From Metellina segmentata (lineage: Eukaryota; Arthropoda; Arachnida; Araneae; Tetragnathidae), in contig OX375872.1 of NCBI GenBank assembly GCA_947359465.1, forward strand, positions 126,058,337 through 126,122,336: 64,000 nucleotides of DNA. Direction: 5' to 3'. The position numbers and the translations under genes are program-made. The notes beneath the pieces were generated by a model. The model ran no database searches and was not told where the DNA came from. It worked only from the letters and a program-made list of their open reading frames with translations. Shown piece after piece: positions 32,381 through 45,436 of this stretch. Numbering within the stretch: the stretch's first letter is position 1; every line of letters begins with the position of its first letter.

Positions 32381-32888
32381 AGAAAACCTATAAAAGTCGC
32401 AGAAATTAACGCATAAAATTACAAAAAAAAACATTATTATATAAAACAAAGTCAAAGGAAATATGGATAATCAAAGGAATATTAAAAACAAATTATCAAA
32501 ACCACCTGCTTTTAGAATAAGTATTTAAAATTTATAGCCGAAGTAGTTAATAAAATTTGAATTATATAATAGATTGTGTATATATAGACATAGACATGTC
32601 GACGTTTATCGTTCGTTTTAAAACTAAAAAACCCTATCTTCCATTTGCAATTTGAATGACTAGTCTAAAAATTGACACCATTGAAAAAGCAGTATCAGTA
32701 TCCCACAGCTAGATGTGATCAACAGTGACCGCAAAACACGCCCTCTTCTTTGAAGGCCTGGAGAAGAAGGGGAAAGAAGCGCTTAATGGATCCAGGCGTC
32801 TTGTTGGGAATCCGACAACATTCTTTTTCCCTGTCCCCCGTAACAAAAGGAAACAGATTCTCGGGCGCTTTCGTATGCAGAGGGTTAA

Positions 32889-34176
32889 AGGGCTAAGATG
32901 ATAAATTTTGTCTATTACAATGGTTACATTTAGAAAAATCTGCAAATGTTTCATCACAGACAATAAAGAAATGTATATATATATGATAAACAGACCATCT
33001 AGAGTTTAATTAAGTTACATAAATATAATTTTAAGAGGATTTCAATCAACTATGATATAGAGGTTAAGATATTTTTTACCACTGCCAACCGTAAACGAAA
33101 AAATCCAGCAGACTTCAACAAAAACATTGTCCCTTCATTCAATTTTCTAAATTTCATAAAAGGAAGGTTTATCCCAATAGATTAAAATTAAAAAAAAAAA
33201 GCCTTAAAATTACCAAAAGTGTCAGGAATAATACTATACTATTTTGCATAAATATAAATAATCACAAATATTCAACCTCTTAGAGTATTATTCTTTCTTT
33301 TCTCGAATTAATTTAGAAAATTGCCATATTTTTTACACCCTAGAAATCTTTAGAACTTAACATAGCACTTTGGAAAGGGATAAAACAAAATTAAGCAGTG
33401 TAGAAATAACAACCAACTTAAAGAATATACTTTTCAAGGCCTTTTTTATGAACTTCTAAGTATTCTTAAGACATGTATGAATCCTGTAAATAAAAACAGC
33501 TAATAACAAATGAAAAATAACCTAATTTACCAACAAAGATATCTACAAACTATAGAAAATAACACCTAACTTAAAGAACATGCATTTTTGGGCCCATATT
33601 TAGAAAAATGAAAATTACACACTTCTAAGTACTTTTAAAGGGATGAACGAATCATGTAAATAATAAACAGATAACAGTTTAAGAATAAGATTATACATTC
33701 TGTCCACAGAAACATAACAAATAAATTTCATGAAGGAGAATGTGTGTAACAAAAGAAAATATCAAACACCTCACAGACACACCACAATCATTGTTTAAAA
33801 ATGGTTAGATCGATTGGGTTTTATGGCACATGGGCCATATTTTGTCATGCTATGCAGACACAAGATAAACAATGTCAGGGAGGAATCCAACCTGTATCTC
33901 CTAAAACTTGCAGGCTTTTGGCACAGGAGTTACCTACTGAGCCAATGACGGTTCCTGTTAAAGAATGACCTGTCTTTATTGGAAGGTTAATATTAATTGA
34001 ACTCTTGAATGTTTATGCTTTTATCAAAACATTAGAAAGAGGTTTCTTGTAAGAGTACAATCAAGAAAACATAGGTAGCATTTTAAACCACTGAACTATT
34101 AACACATACAGATTAGGTTGAAGGCCTTCAATTCACTCAACAGTAATTGCACAGTTCACCCAGGATAAGAATAAGG
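32889..34176. other. AT-rich DNA with short diverged repeats and one SINE family 2 piece
   Basis: Two adjacent diverged blocks (about 33395-33535 and 33555-33690) share AAATAACA.C.AACTTAAAGAA, ACTTCTAAGTA and AATC.TGTAAATAA. At about 33812-33955 lies a minus-strand SINE family 2 copy: TTTTATGGCACATGGGCC at the body end, and a tRNA-like head read as TGGCTCAGTAGGTAACTCC with GGTTGGATTCC. I see no gene. Confidence 0.5.
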
Positions 34177-34479
34177 TAATGGTAATTTTAGTTAAATCAT
34201 ACTAAAGCAACACAACGGGCTATTGACAATGGTCCGGGAAAGATCCAAGGACAATACCTCGTAATTTTGAACCACGGTCAGATGACGAAGCAACATCTGA
34301 GCTGGCACCCCACTCTCCAAATTTCCACACCGACCCAACGTGAGGACTTTCGGCCACGACATATTTAAAGTGCACCAGCCACCTCTACACCATACGCTTA
34401 CAAACATCCATGCCTAAACCCGGATTCGAACCTTCCGATCTAGAGGCTAACACCTTAACCACTATACCGGTTGGTCGGC
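34177..34479 (-). repeat. Full-length SINE family 1 with 13-bp TSD
   Basis: Identical GATAAGAATAAGG occurs at 34164-34176 and 34480-34492. On the minus strand the 303-bp unit starts GCCGACCAACCGGTATAGTGG (tRNA head with box A and GGTTCGAATCCGGG box B) and ends ...CTAAAATTACCATTA. This copy gives the clearest boundaries of the family. Confidence 0.92.
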
Positions 34480-35924
34480 GATAAGAATAAGGATAAAATT
34501 GTTCAGACTAAAGAAAAATGTTTCACTGAAATTTGTAAAAGGATACTGAGAACAGCTATCTGTGCAATGGTTAGATATAATGAGATCTAAACGCTTCATT
34601 CCTTAAACATCCTAAAAGAAAATGGAAGAATTTAATGACAATATTTGTAAGACAATCATTTAAAAGTACTGAAAATGAGAAACTAAATGTCATACCAAAA
34701 TGCAAACAAATAGAAAGAAAATTTAAGGAAATAGACAGTTAAATAAGAGTAAAAATAGATGGAAAACATAATTATTATAAACTATATAAATTATATTTAT
34801 AATGGACTTGAAATACATGATATTTTACACAAGAGATTTCATATGTAATCTTTATCTCCACAGGAAATGTATGCCTGTCAAGATTTAAATTGTATGGAGA
34901 ATAACTGCCTAAATAATCAAATCATTAGTAAAAAGTTTTTCTAAAAATTAAAAAAAGAAAGCAAAGGCAGAGTAGTTTCCTAACCATCACAACTATAAAC
35001 ACATGCCATGACAAAAAATGATCTTAACATCTGATCTACTTGAGACCTTTTAGCTTACTGTGGAATACTTAAGGAAACTTGGTTTGTATTTTGAGTACAT
35101 GATTATAACAGCTATGAAATTTTGAAAACTAAAATATATTTGAATACTAATATATATATGGGGAAAGAACATCTTAAGACAAATGCATGCAATTTATATC
35201 CTTTAAAATGAAAACACTCATAAATTCTAACACTTATGAAAAAGAGAAATTGAATTATAAAAGTACTGAGACAACCACAATACAAGAATAATTTGAGAAA
35301 TCTGACTGTTCACAAGAAACAAAGCGAATAAATTTATGTTCATATGTCTAACCTCAAAGCTTGTGTAATGGTTTTCCATTCAATCAACAGAAGTAACAGG
35401 GTTCACATTACAGCTAGGAATACAGATGGATGATTGGTTGGTTTTTATATGGCACAAGGGCCTTATATTGCCATGTTGTGCCAAATACAAGACAAAAAAT
35501 ATCATGTTATAGACTTACACACAAATTTGTTAAACAAAAGTAGGTTATCTAAAGGGATAACATGTGCAATTTTTATATGCACAGGAAACACAAATCCTTA
35601 AAAATATAAAATAAATGTGAGTACACCCACGTCCATGATATCTCTAATAAGATGTTTTTTAGATATACAATGAAGAAAGGACAAGAACTATGGTCATACC
35701 ACTCAAAACTCTATACATGCAATGAAAAGCACACAGAGGAAATTATAATATATTTTATAGAATAGATACTCTACATGTTTTAAGCATTTTTGTTAGAGAA
35801 ATGATTAATTACCTAACTTTTATTTTTTCTGATTTACCTACACGCTTACGTATCACTTTGCTTTAGTATATATTTAAATACGAGTTGTATGCTCTACTCC
35901 TTGGGAAACTATTATTTTTTTAGT
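34480..35924. other. AT-rich DNA, no gene
   Basis: The only recognisable piece is a SINE family 2 body fragment at about 35436-35490 (TTTTTATATGGCACAAGGGCC). The rest shows no coding signal or repeat I can define. Confidence 0.5.
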
Positions 35925-36246
35925 TGTTATTGTAACAAGTTATGACCGCAACTTCACTGTTTTTCCCTATATGTGTTATAAAATCAGACTATAGTAATCT
36001 ATACTTTTGTCGAGTTGACAACTATACTTATGTAAATTTTATGTATCTGGGCATGTATCAATAGTATATAAATGTGTGTTTCTCCAACCCAAGGAAGGGT
36101 TACTTTTTGAGTTGGCTTGTCCAAGGTTTGACCTTGCCCCTCAATTGTTATTATGTTCAATTCCCTTTCTTTTAAATAAATATATTTTTAAAGTTGAAAC
36201 TTCATTTTTCTGTGACATTAAAATCCACTTCAATAATTTCCCATCA
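35925..36246 (+). mobile_element. Probable Copia 5' LTR
   Basis: Begins TGTTATTGTAAC and ends CCATCA immediately before a primer binding site, giving a 322-bp LTR with TG...CA ends. It contains a TATA-like AGTATATAAATG at about 36061 and AATAAA at about 36175. The right boundary is well supported by the primer site. The left one is my best guess, because the downstream LTR cannot be aligned except for a short tail near 41946-41970. Confidence 0.5.
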
Positions 36247-36260
36247 TGGTTATGGGCCCA
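36247..36260 (+). promoter_or_regulatory. Copia-type primer binding site
   Basis: TGGTTATGGGCCCAG is the sequence used by Drosophila copia, complementary to the anticodon-side of initiator methionine tRNA (a half-tRNA primer), not to the tRNA 3' CCA end. It sits directly after the LTR end. Confidence 0.75.
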
Positions 36261-36414
36261 GGATGATCATGAAAGAGGCCAGGCAATATAGGAGTCAATC
36301 AAAGGCAGGCCCCGGAAAAAGAGAGCATTACTTAAAGCAACCAGTTCCTAATTCACCAGCTCCTATAATCCTGCAATCGTTTGGATAGTCCAGTATCCAT
36401 ACAGATACAGAACC

Positions 36415-39400
36415 ATGGAATCGCAGTGCCATATGAAGCCTTTGAATACCAGCAACTATCAAACATGGGCACAAGACCTAATGGAGATGTTGCTAAATAT
36501 GAACTGTTAGAAAATAGTCATAAGAGAAGAGAAATTACCGGGAGGAAGGTAAAACCGTTGGATCCCAAAGACGTGAGACTTTAAAATACACTGAGTTAAG
36601 GCATATAGCATTATATATCTAAACTGTAGTAAACGGTATAACACTTTATTGACTGGAATTACTGACCCAAAGATAGCTTGGGATAAACTAAAAGAACATT
36701 TTAGGCCCGATTCAAGGGCAAGAACTATAGGTCTGTATGATAAACTGTTTAAATGCAGGCCCCAGGAGGAAGAAAGTCTTGGGTTATACGGTGCTCGAAT
36801 ACAAGACATAGTAGATCAACTAAAAGACTCGAGTAAACAGGTCGATGACTGGTTTGTAAGCTTACAACTTATCCGTTTTCTTTCTGAAAATTATACTTCA
36901 ATTGCCCAGTTGCTGTATAGATATTCTGATGAAAACTTTAAGTTGGATAAGATATTAAAAGTATTGTTGGCAGAAGAAGCTCGTTTAAATCAAGTCCGAA
37001 GTGACCTTGAAGTGGTCACATTTCAAACCTCATGCAAACTGAGTAATACTGAACTGAGACAATGCTATCATTGTAAGAGGATCAAACATATTTAAAAAAA
37101 AACTGTTGAAATAAAAGTGAAGAACCCTGCTTTAAAAGCCCCTAAAGAAAACAAAAATACAAAACAAAAATCGCATTAGGAAAGGTCAAACCCGCAATGC
37201 TTCAATAGTTGAGTCAACCTCTATAGTAGAAACCTCACTTAGTGGTATCCAACCTAAGATCACATGGGTATTAGATACAGGGGCAAGGAATCATTTCTGT
37301 TGCAATAAATCATTGCTACAGAATTAAGAAGGGTATTAGGTACAACCATGACTGGTGCAATTGACAGGATGAACTCCCCTAGAGGGGATAGGTAAAGTTC
37401 CCATGTATTTTAAGGTTGGTAATGAAATCAAAAATCTAAACTTGCATAATGTTATGTACTCTCCAAACGTCAGAAGGAACCTAATTGCAGGATCAAAGTT
37501 AGATCAAAAGGGATGTTCCTTTGAGGGAGGAAAGGGTATAATTAAAGTATTTGGGAAACACGGACACAAAGTCAAATAAGGATAGGGTTTGTATTTTGTC
37601 CATACATATTCCCATGGAAAAACCAAATATAATAAAGGAAGCCCTAAACTCTAATGACATGATAAAAACTTGGCATCGGTGACTAAGTCGTATGAACGTA
37701 AAATACATTGTGAACACCGGAAAGAAGGTATATGTGAGGGGACTACCTCCATTCAAACAGAAAGACTTGGCACGTTAAAGTTGCCACTTGGCTAAAACCA
37801 GAAGGGCGTCCTTTAAATTCATTGCCAAAATTAGGTCTGCAAAAGTACTTGAATTGGTACATATGGATCTGCATGGTCCAATGCCTAGTCTAGAGAAGGG
37901 AAAAAATATTTTTTAAGTATCACAGACGATTACTCCCGAAAAGTAACAGTATTTCCCCTTAAAGATAAAACTCAAGTATTAGATACCTTTAAGAGGTGGC
38001 AAAAAAGAGTCAAAAGGTTCACCAGGAGAAAAAGTAATAAATATAAGAACCGACCAGGGTCTCGAATTCTGTAATAAGGACTTTGAAAATTAACTAGAGA
38101 ATTAAGGTATGCATGCAGAAAGGACAAACACCCACTCTCCAAAACAGAACGGAGTTAGTGAGTGATTTAATTACACAGCTGTAGATGCTGTGAAAGCTCT
38201 TTTGCAAGATAGTTCCCTTCCAAAATCGTTTTGGGATGAAGCACTACTGAGCTTCACATATAATTGGAATCGAGTGTGTCGTCACAACCAGGTTAAGACC
38301 CTGTTCCAACTATTTGGAAGTAAAACGCCATCAGTTAAACGTATTAAGGGTTTTTGGCACCAGTGTTTAAGTCGGAATTCCAAAACAATCCAGAAGGAAA
38401 CTTGACCCCAGAACTACGGAAGGTATCATGTAAGGATACGCAAAGCGGACTAAAGGCTACCATGTGTGGATTCTCGAGGACAAAAAGATAATAGAAACAA
38501 TTAGTGTTAAGTTCGATATAGAACCCAGTGGTCATCGCATGCTGGACCCTGATAACAAATCTATTGAAAGAGGTAAAAGAACAGTATTAATAGATTTAGA
38601 GTATGATTCTGATAAGAAATTAACTGACTCAGAAACAGAGTCTAATAAAGACATTGTTATATAGTCAAAATCCACCTCTAAAAATATTTCATGGCAAAGA
38701 AAAGCAGTAAAACGATCAAATAGCGATAGATACGATATCTATTATTATCCTGAAGGGAGTAAGGCTAGACTTAGATCACATTGGGACATAGAAAATTATT
38801 GTGAGCATCATATCCCATATGACACATTCAAATTTAATTTCAGCACTAAAAACACTTACTCTGATGTAACTAAAAATATGGGAAGAGAATCAAGTCACAC
38901 TTCAGCAAAGACTAGTACATGATGACAAGATCCCATTTAAATTTACTGATGCATTAAGAACTCCCCTAGATGATGAGTGGATTAAGGCTACGAAAGAAAT
39001 GCATATGATGGAAAATCATAATGTTTGAGATCTTGTACAAACGACCCAAAATGCCAAAATAATCGGTAACAGGTGGGTATTTAATTTAAAGGACACTGAG
39101 GGAAAAATTGTCAGATATAAAGCACAACCTGTAACACAAGGTTATCTCTAAAGAAAAGGAGAATCTTATGACAAAACCTTCAGCCCTGTAGTCAATTTTT
39201 CACTAATTAGGTCGCTATTTACTATAATAATAACTAGCCACTGTGTGGCTAGCCCGTGCCACGTCGTGATGTTTGGTTTTTATCTGGTGTACAATTTTCC
39301 ACAGATTTTAAATCTGTTGAAATTTTCAATCTCTGTCTTTAACGATTCCAATTTTAAGAAAAAAGAACTTAACAATTCCAGTGAAAATGTTTTTATTTCT

Positions 39401-41485
39401 TTGCTCTCCTTCGCAAAAATGAAAACCTGTTTTTGTTTTAACGCGAAGGGCAGAAAATGCAATCTGTTTCCTTTACTGGAATCTGTTTCGCAGGAAATCA
39501 AAATGAATGAATCTCAGAAACAAACGAAGGTCATTTGAAAGTGTTCTCTCCCCAGAGATGAAAAAAACCTACCATGGTTCCAAAGGCTGATGTCAAGGTG
39601 ACATGTAAGAGCGAAAAGTCTAAATTTTGACGTTTCTTCATTCCTTGAAAATACAGCGAAAGAATGAGAATGGTGAAAAAAAACTATTAAATTCATTTAA
39701 AAATGTTTGTTTAGTACTTGCTGCTATCGCGCCATGCTTGGCGTGCCCTCACTCACTGTGGGGGTTGACTCTTTTTGTAACCGGGCTTTGCCCGCCAAAA
39801 CCTCAGAACGAATTTTGCCCTTGAGATGTGATGTTCTCCCATAGCGGAGCAATGCTATGCTCCTTCTTCGTTTTTAAATAAACAGCAATTTTTTCTAAAA
39901 GGCATCACTGCATCATTTATGTTCTCACCGCATTCAACTCTTCAATATACAGTCCACTCTCATTAGTTACACCGCAAATGCTGAATTTAGTTTACCCGCT
40001 TAAAATCTAGCTATCAAACAATCTGCACCCTCCAATGTTCTAGATTGAATTTTAAAATTCGCCTTGACCCTAAAATTGCAAAAAATTCGCACTACCTGTG
40101 TGCCAAATCCCATTACTGTAAGTGCCATAGATTCGTCAGGACTTTGCGGGCAAGAAACAAACACTTCCTTTTATAACAGTAGAGACATATGAATTGGTCC
40201 CACAGACATGTAGATATCAAATGTGCATACTTATATGCACCACTTTCTGATATTATTTATATGAAACAACCCAAAGGTTTTGAGCATCTAAAAAAAATCC
40301 AATATGTTTGTCGCTTGAAGAAAGCTTTATATGGACTGTATCAAAACGGCCATGAATAGTTCTATGAATTTAGTCAAAAACTGGAGGAAAAAGGTTTCAA
40401 AAAAATTTCATGGGCAAACTGTGTCTACAATTATAATAAAAACATAGAACTTTTATTGTACGTTGATGATATAGTTATCTTTGGCAAGACAGATGAATAC
40501 ATAAATCAGGTAATAGAGATTTTAGGTGTAGTATTCGATTTAAAAGAATTAGGAAGAACAAGAAAACTAATGGGAGTGGAATTTCAGGAAGTAGATGGCA
40601 AATTATTCATACACCAAAAAGAGTCTATCAAGAAAATACAAAAACTATTTAGTTAATTTAAACTCCAAATTATATCATTACCCATAGCTAAAAGTGTAAT
40701 ATTATCAAAAAGTCAATATCTAAACTCAGATAATGAACATAAAGAAATGGAGGAAATTCCTTACAGAAACGTGATTGGAAGTCTAGCCTTCTCTATGAGA
40801 AATCGCAAATACGTCTTGTTTTCGGGAAAGGAGACAATTTGTGAAAATTTTACATCACGAACTTGATCCGATATATCCTTTGCCACCAACATACTTTCCC
40901 AATTCCAATCTGATCCAGGAATGGTTCATTGGAATGCAGTTATAAAACTCTTGTGTTGCATGTGTAACACAAGTGAGTTGAAACTAGAACTTTCAAGTGT
41001 GAGGAATCTAAGTCTAAACTATTTCGCGATGCTGACTTTTGCCGAACAGAGACGATCACATTTCAATGAGAGGTTTAATTTTATTAGTTGATAGAACCCC
41101 TGATTGTTTGGAAAACTTTCAAACAAAAATGTGTAAGCTATCGAATATGCAAAGAGAATTTGTTTCACTCACAGAAGCGGCAAAAAATGAATTTGGAGAA
41201 CACACATTCTTGAAGAATATTTCCTAAAAGGAATCATTGATTGTAAACCCTCTATAATTAACCTCTTTTGTGATAATTAAGCCGCTATAAGGTTTTGCAA
41301 ATCCCCAATAAAAAATCACAAGACCAAGCACATTTCAGTGAAACTTCATTTTAAACGTAATTTAATAGTTGAGAGGATGTTTGAACAGCAATACGTAAAC
41401 ACCAAAAAAAATATTGCAGACGGTTTCACGAAAACAATAACTAAACCAGAACTTGAAAAGTTCAGAAACAGTGTCTTTATGTTAT
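36415..41485 (+). pseudogene. Copia gag-pol pseudogene, Helitron-interrupted
   Basis: Ty1/copia order of domains, in several frames. Gag (36415 on) has PLNTSNYQTWAQDLMEML, AWDKLKEHFRPDSRARTIGLYD and a partial zinc knuckle CYHCKRIKHI. The protease contains WVLDTGARNHFC at about 37267-37302. A pre-integrase region has TWHR-LSRMN. Integrase pieces are HMDLHGPM, RTDQGLEFCN and SPKQNGVSE. Reverse transcriptase starts IGNRWVFNLKDTEGK..PVVNFSLIRSLF, is cut by a Helitron at 39234-40185, and resumes WSHRHVDIKCAYLYAPL, LKKALYGLYQN, LLYVDDIVIFG. RNase H ends with ISVKLHFKRNLIVERMF and NIADGFTKTITKPELEKFR. Integrase before reverse transcriptase is what defines Copia. Many stops and frameshifts make it dead. 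Confidence 0.9.
39234..40185 (-). mobile_element. Helitron (minus strand) in Copia reverse transcriptase
   Basis: On the minus strand it starts TCTCTACTGTTATAAAAGG, as does the copy at 60181, and ends GCTAGCCACACAGTGGCTAG followed by T. Length is 952 bp. It lies between SLIRSLFTII and WSHRHVDIK of the Copia gene. The base before the 5' TC is G where A is usual, a probable later mutation. No Rep/helicase is encoded, so it is non-autonomous. Confidence 0.88.
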
Positions 41486-42288
41486 AATTCAGTAGTTCAG
41501 ATATGTCATGGTTATTCTTTTGAACTTTTTAAAAATATCAGACCTATTTTAAACTTTGAAGCTCATATTTTTTTTAGTTTAGTGAGTGTAGCCACATTTA
41601 TTTTTTTATATAAATAATGTATTTACAATTTATAAGATTTCTAATGTTGTATTAACTGTGCGTATAGATTTGAATATTGCTAAATATTAAGGTGTTTTAC
41701 TATAATTTTTAAAAATTTTAGGTGATTTACACGAATTTATTAATGTCGGTAATTTATTTATACTATATTTATAAAGTGTTTCAAACTTGTCGTGTATGTA
41801 CCATGTTTATACTATAAATGAATCTTGCATTTTAAACTTGAACTGATAAATGCGTTTATAAGATAAAAGCATGAATCAACAGATATATTTTATACTATCG
41901 TACATTTTGAGTGTAAAACAGTTATATGTAAATATGTAAAATCCACTAAAATCCACTGCAATAATTTCCCATAAATTTTATTGCTACCTTTTAAGAGCTA
42001 CACATTTAAATTTTATATTACAAATAATGTAGGATTTGAGTTATCGAACAGGAGTAAGGGAACTTTAAGATCATGATGTGTAATTATTTACCTTCTAAAA
42101 AAAGTAAGTTTACAAAATTATACACTTGTGTTGAAGTTCTAAAATTGAAAGAGAATAAAAGGTTAGACAAAGATGTAAACGTATCAAAATGAAAGAATAT
42201 AAATCTCTAGAATAGAAGAATATACTTGAATAATATTATATATAATTACAGAACTAGATTCTCATGTTGACCGTTATTCTAATACCAA
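41486..42288. other. Copia 3' flank, possible LTR remnant; no gene
   Basis: AAAATCCACTGCAATAATTTCCCA at about 41946-41969 resembles the last 25 bases of the 5' LTR (AAAATCCACTTCAATAATTTCCCA), suggesting an LTR end here. The body of the stretch does not align with the 5' LTR by eye. No other feature was seen. Confidence 0.4.
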
Positions 42289-42801
42289 ATGCTTATTAAA
42301 ATCCTTGAGCTAAACTTCAAGAATCAATTCATAAAAAAAATGACAACAAAAATAAAGTCCTCACAGAAACGTTTCATTCTAAATTCGAATGTTAATCATC
42401 CAAAATTTGATCTTTCTTCGTTTGGTGACACATTGAACAGATGGTTTAGTTTTAAAAAACAATTGTTTCTCACCCAAATTTCTGAGAATGATTCTTTAAA
42501 TAACATTCAAAAATTACAACATTTGCAAGCTTCAGTAAAAGGTGAAGCAGCTAGAATAATCAAAGATTTTCCAATAATCCCTTCTAGCTATGCAGCAGCG
42601 TATGAAACATTAAAGAATACATAAGATAACAAGTAAGAATTAGCATATGCTTTGCTTACTCAATTATTTGGCATAAAACCTATCAAGTTGTATATATATA
42701 TCTCAATATGTATCATCCAAATATCTCTCTACAAATTGCTAGATATTTGTAATGAAGTTATGTGCAATCTTAATTCATTGGGTCTAAAACCTGACCCATA
42801 A

Positions 42802-45436
42802 TCTCTAATATTATAAAAAAAAAGTTGTGTTTTTGATTTTTTTAGCGGCTGCAAAATTCTGACGATTTTATGGCACTTACAGCAATGAGATTTGGCACAC
42901 AGGTAGTCCAAACTTCTTGCAATTTTTTAGTCGCAGCAAATTTTAAAATTCAATCTAGAAGATTTTTAAATGAATTTAAATTTTATTCTCTACTTGGTTC
43001 TTCAAACGCGTTTCTCTGGACAAAAGAAGAAACATCTGAATCTAGACTTTTCTACTCACGTGACCTTGCCGTCAGCCTTTGCAAATATGCCAAGTTTTTT
43101 CATTGCGGGGAACTCGGAAAAGATTCTAAATTTTTTATTTTTTTTCCGCTTTCATTTTCAGTCGAAGAAGATTTTCCAGCAGAGGATAAAAAAGTTTTAA
43201 CTTTTATTATGTAGTTCTTTTCTCTACAGGGTTCCCACTCTTTTTTTCTAACTAAAAATAAGGTCTTTCTAAGCACTTTCTAGGACAAAATAAGGACTTT
43301 ATAAGGACTTAAATAAAACATTGAAGAAAGTACATAAAAAAAATTATAGAATGGAGACCACAAGAAAAAAAACTTTGGATTTTTTTCTATCTCTTTGCAG
43401 TGAATTTCCTTTTATAAAAAGGGGAGGAAAGAGTTAAGTTTGAAGAGGACCGGACTTGGTGTTGTCAGTCTCAAAGCTGCTGTTGCGAGTTTGATTTCGT
43501 TTTTGTATTCTTTTCATATTGTTTCGTTTATACTTTTTAATGGTCTTTAGGGCAGTGTATGAGGAAATTTTTAGCATATTGTTGCTCATGGGTTGGAAAC
43601 AGCATTTTGTGTTGGCTGGGTCAGGCTCCTATCTGATCCATCAACACTTTCATTTTCGAAAATTTCCTAATTTTTTTACTTTAATTAATTTTTGTTTTTG
43701 AAATTACAGTGCTCACCTTGTTGTGTCTGCAGCTTCAGCCTGCTTATGAAATGGAAATTACTCACCCCAGTAATTATTTTACAATACACTTTCATAAATT
43801 CATAATGAAAATAAGAAGTAAATTCATTTATTGGCACATCGGAGGTTTCAATAAAATAAAATTAGTGGCAAACTATTAATTTACTAAAAGGAGTGCAAGT
43901 TGCGTACGTCAGAGTAAAATTTGACTGGATCGGAGACCGAATGAGTTTCGAAGGAAATATTTTCCTGTGAACCAAAATAAATCACAGAAGTTAAAAAAAA
44001 ATGTGATAAATTTATAATTTTTTTTTTAATGCAATTTTATTGAATAGATATTCAATTAGTTGCCACTATCCCAGCCTAAGCCATTCGGTGTATTGCCACA
44101 TAATTTTGAACAACGGTCAGATGACGAGACATATGAGCAGGCACCCCACTCTCCAAACTTCCACAACAACCCAACCTGAGGACCTTCGTCCACAACAGAT
44201 TTAAGGTGCAACAGCCACCTCTACACCATATGCTTACAAACATCATTTTATTAAAACAAAATTAATTTGAAAATAATCATTTAAGCTGACAATGGAAACA
44301 GATTGTGCATGGCATAACAAAAGCAAAATGAAATTCAAGAAGTCGGCCATTGTGTATTTGTCACCCGGATACAAAGAGAAAAAAATTATAAAGCATAGAA
44401 AAATTACTTTCGCTTTCGGTAAGCGGCCAAATACGATAAGAGTTTGAAATTTCCAGTTTTCAAATGACTTTTCCTGATTCATTACCCGACTATTCTTGGT
44501 TCTCCAGCACTCTGGTTTACGTTTTTGCGATCTTCTCTAATGTTTTTTTAATCAAATGGTTTTTTTTTTTTTCCGGAACACATAACTGATTGCTTCAAAT
44601 TTTCTGAGAAATTTGAACTATACTTGAACTATTTTATTTTATATTTCTACAGCCTGAAAATCTTTTATTTTTTTAATTGGGAGGGGGGGGGGATAGTTTT
44701 TTCAAAGAATTAAAAGCATAATAAAAAGATAGATTAAAAAAAAAATTGCAACACATCGGTTTGCCACTCAGATAGCAGTATTAATTAAAATAAATTATCT
44801 TTATATTGGTTTCAATTCACCTACTAACTTAAAAACACACTTCCCCATGATTGTAATAAATTTTTAAAACATTGCACTCGTGGGTAACTGAATAAAACAA
44901 AATTAATTAATATTTGATGATTGTATTCTAGTTTCCTCTATCAGGGCAACTATTTTGTGTATTGCGAGAGCCATTCACAAGTCAAAAACAGACTGATTTT
45001 CATGGGTTTTCCAAGTTTTTAAAGTGTCTTATGTGCTCATCAAGAGTCCGATCGACAATTTGTATACCGCGTGTCAAGTGTTGCCATTCAAGCAAGCTAG
45101 TTTCTGAATCATCACCAAAACCGTACTTTTAAGCAGTTTTATCGACGATCAGCCGCTAAAAAGAGATCGGAAATATTGTGCACAAATATCATTTGAAAAC
45201 TGAATTTTGTTTTCAAAGGAAAATAAGCACTTTCTAAGGACTATTGATGCAAAATAAGTACTTCTAAGGGCCCTTAGAAATGGAAGGTCAAAATAAGCAC
45301 CCGTGGGAACCCTGCTCTATCTCCTTGACTGTTAAAGATAGGGTAAAAATTTCAACGGATTTGAAATACGTGGAAAATTTTACGCCAGATTAATACCTTA
45401 TATCATTGACAACGCTGGGCTAGCCACACAGGCTAG
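42802..45436 (+). mobile_element. Helitron in Pao gag, carrying an R-family element
   Basis: It starts TCTCTAATATTATAAAA (42802) after an A and ends GCTAGCCACACAGGCTAG (45436) before a T. Its internal motif ATGGCACTTACAGCAATGAGATTTGGCACACAGG also occurs in the complete copy at 60181. The 2088-bp R element at 43227-45314 plus a 5-bp repeat is inserted in it, leaving about 540 bp of Helitron. The gag frame is continuous across the outer boundaries apart from small damage. Confidence 0.85.
43227..45314 (+). mobile_element. R-family element, copy A (2088 bp, 5-bp TSD)
   Basis: It starts CAGGGTTCCCACTCTTTTT and ends GCACCCGTGGGAACCCTG, giving an 11-12-bp inverted terminus CAGGGTTCCCAC. It is flanked by CTCTA at 43222-43226 and 45315-45319. 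The subterminal AAGCACTTTCTA/TAAGGAC motifs are repeated in both orientations. Internal open frames are short and unrelated to any transposase. It includes a headless SINE family 1 segment (about 44092-44243, minus) that is shared by all three copies, so the SINE was there before amplification. Family assignment is unresolved. Confidence 0.85.

Larger units (their letters stand above)
29973..32884 (+). mobile_element. piggyBac-like element copy 1, both ends and TTAA present
   Basis: The ends are CCCTCTGCATACGAAGCC and the complement (..CGTATGCAGAGGG), with TTAA at 29969-29972 and 32885-32888, diagnostic of piggyBac. The span is 2912 bp, of which about 300 bp is a SINE insertion with its duplication. 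Both ends carry short GGCGC-type subterminal repeats. The internal transposase gene is degenerate. Copy 2 near 47-51.5 kb is the same family on the minus strand. Confidence 0.92.

Noticed and set aside
41486..41970. Complete 3' LTR matching 35925-36246
   Set aside because: Only about 25 bases at the end match the 5' LTR; the rest does not align, so a full LTR pair is not supported.
43519..43701. Open frames in family R as a transposase
   Set aside because: All are under about 85 codons, are not kept between copies A, B and C, and show no catalytic motif.
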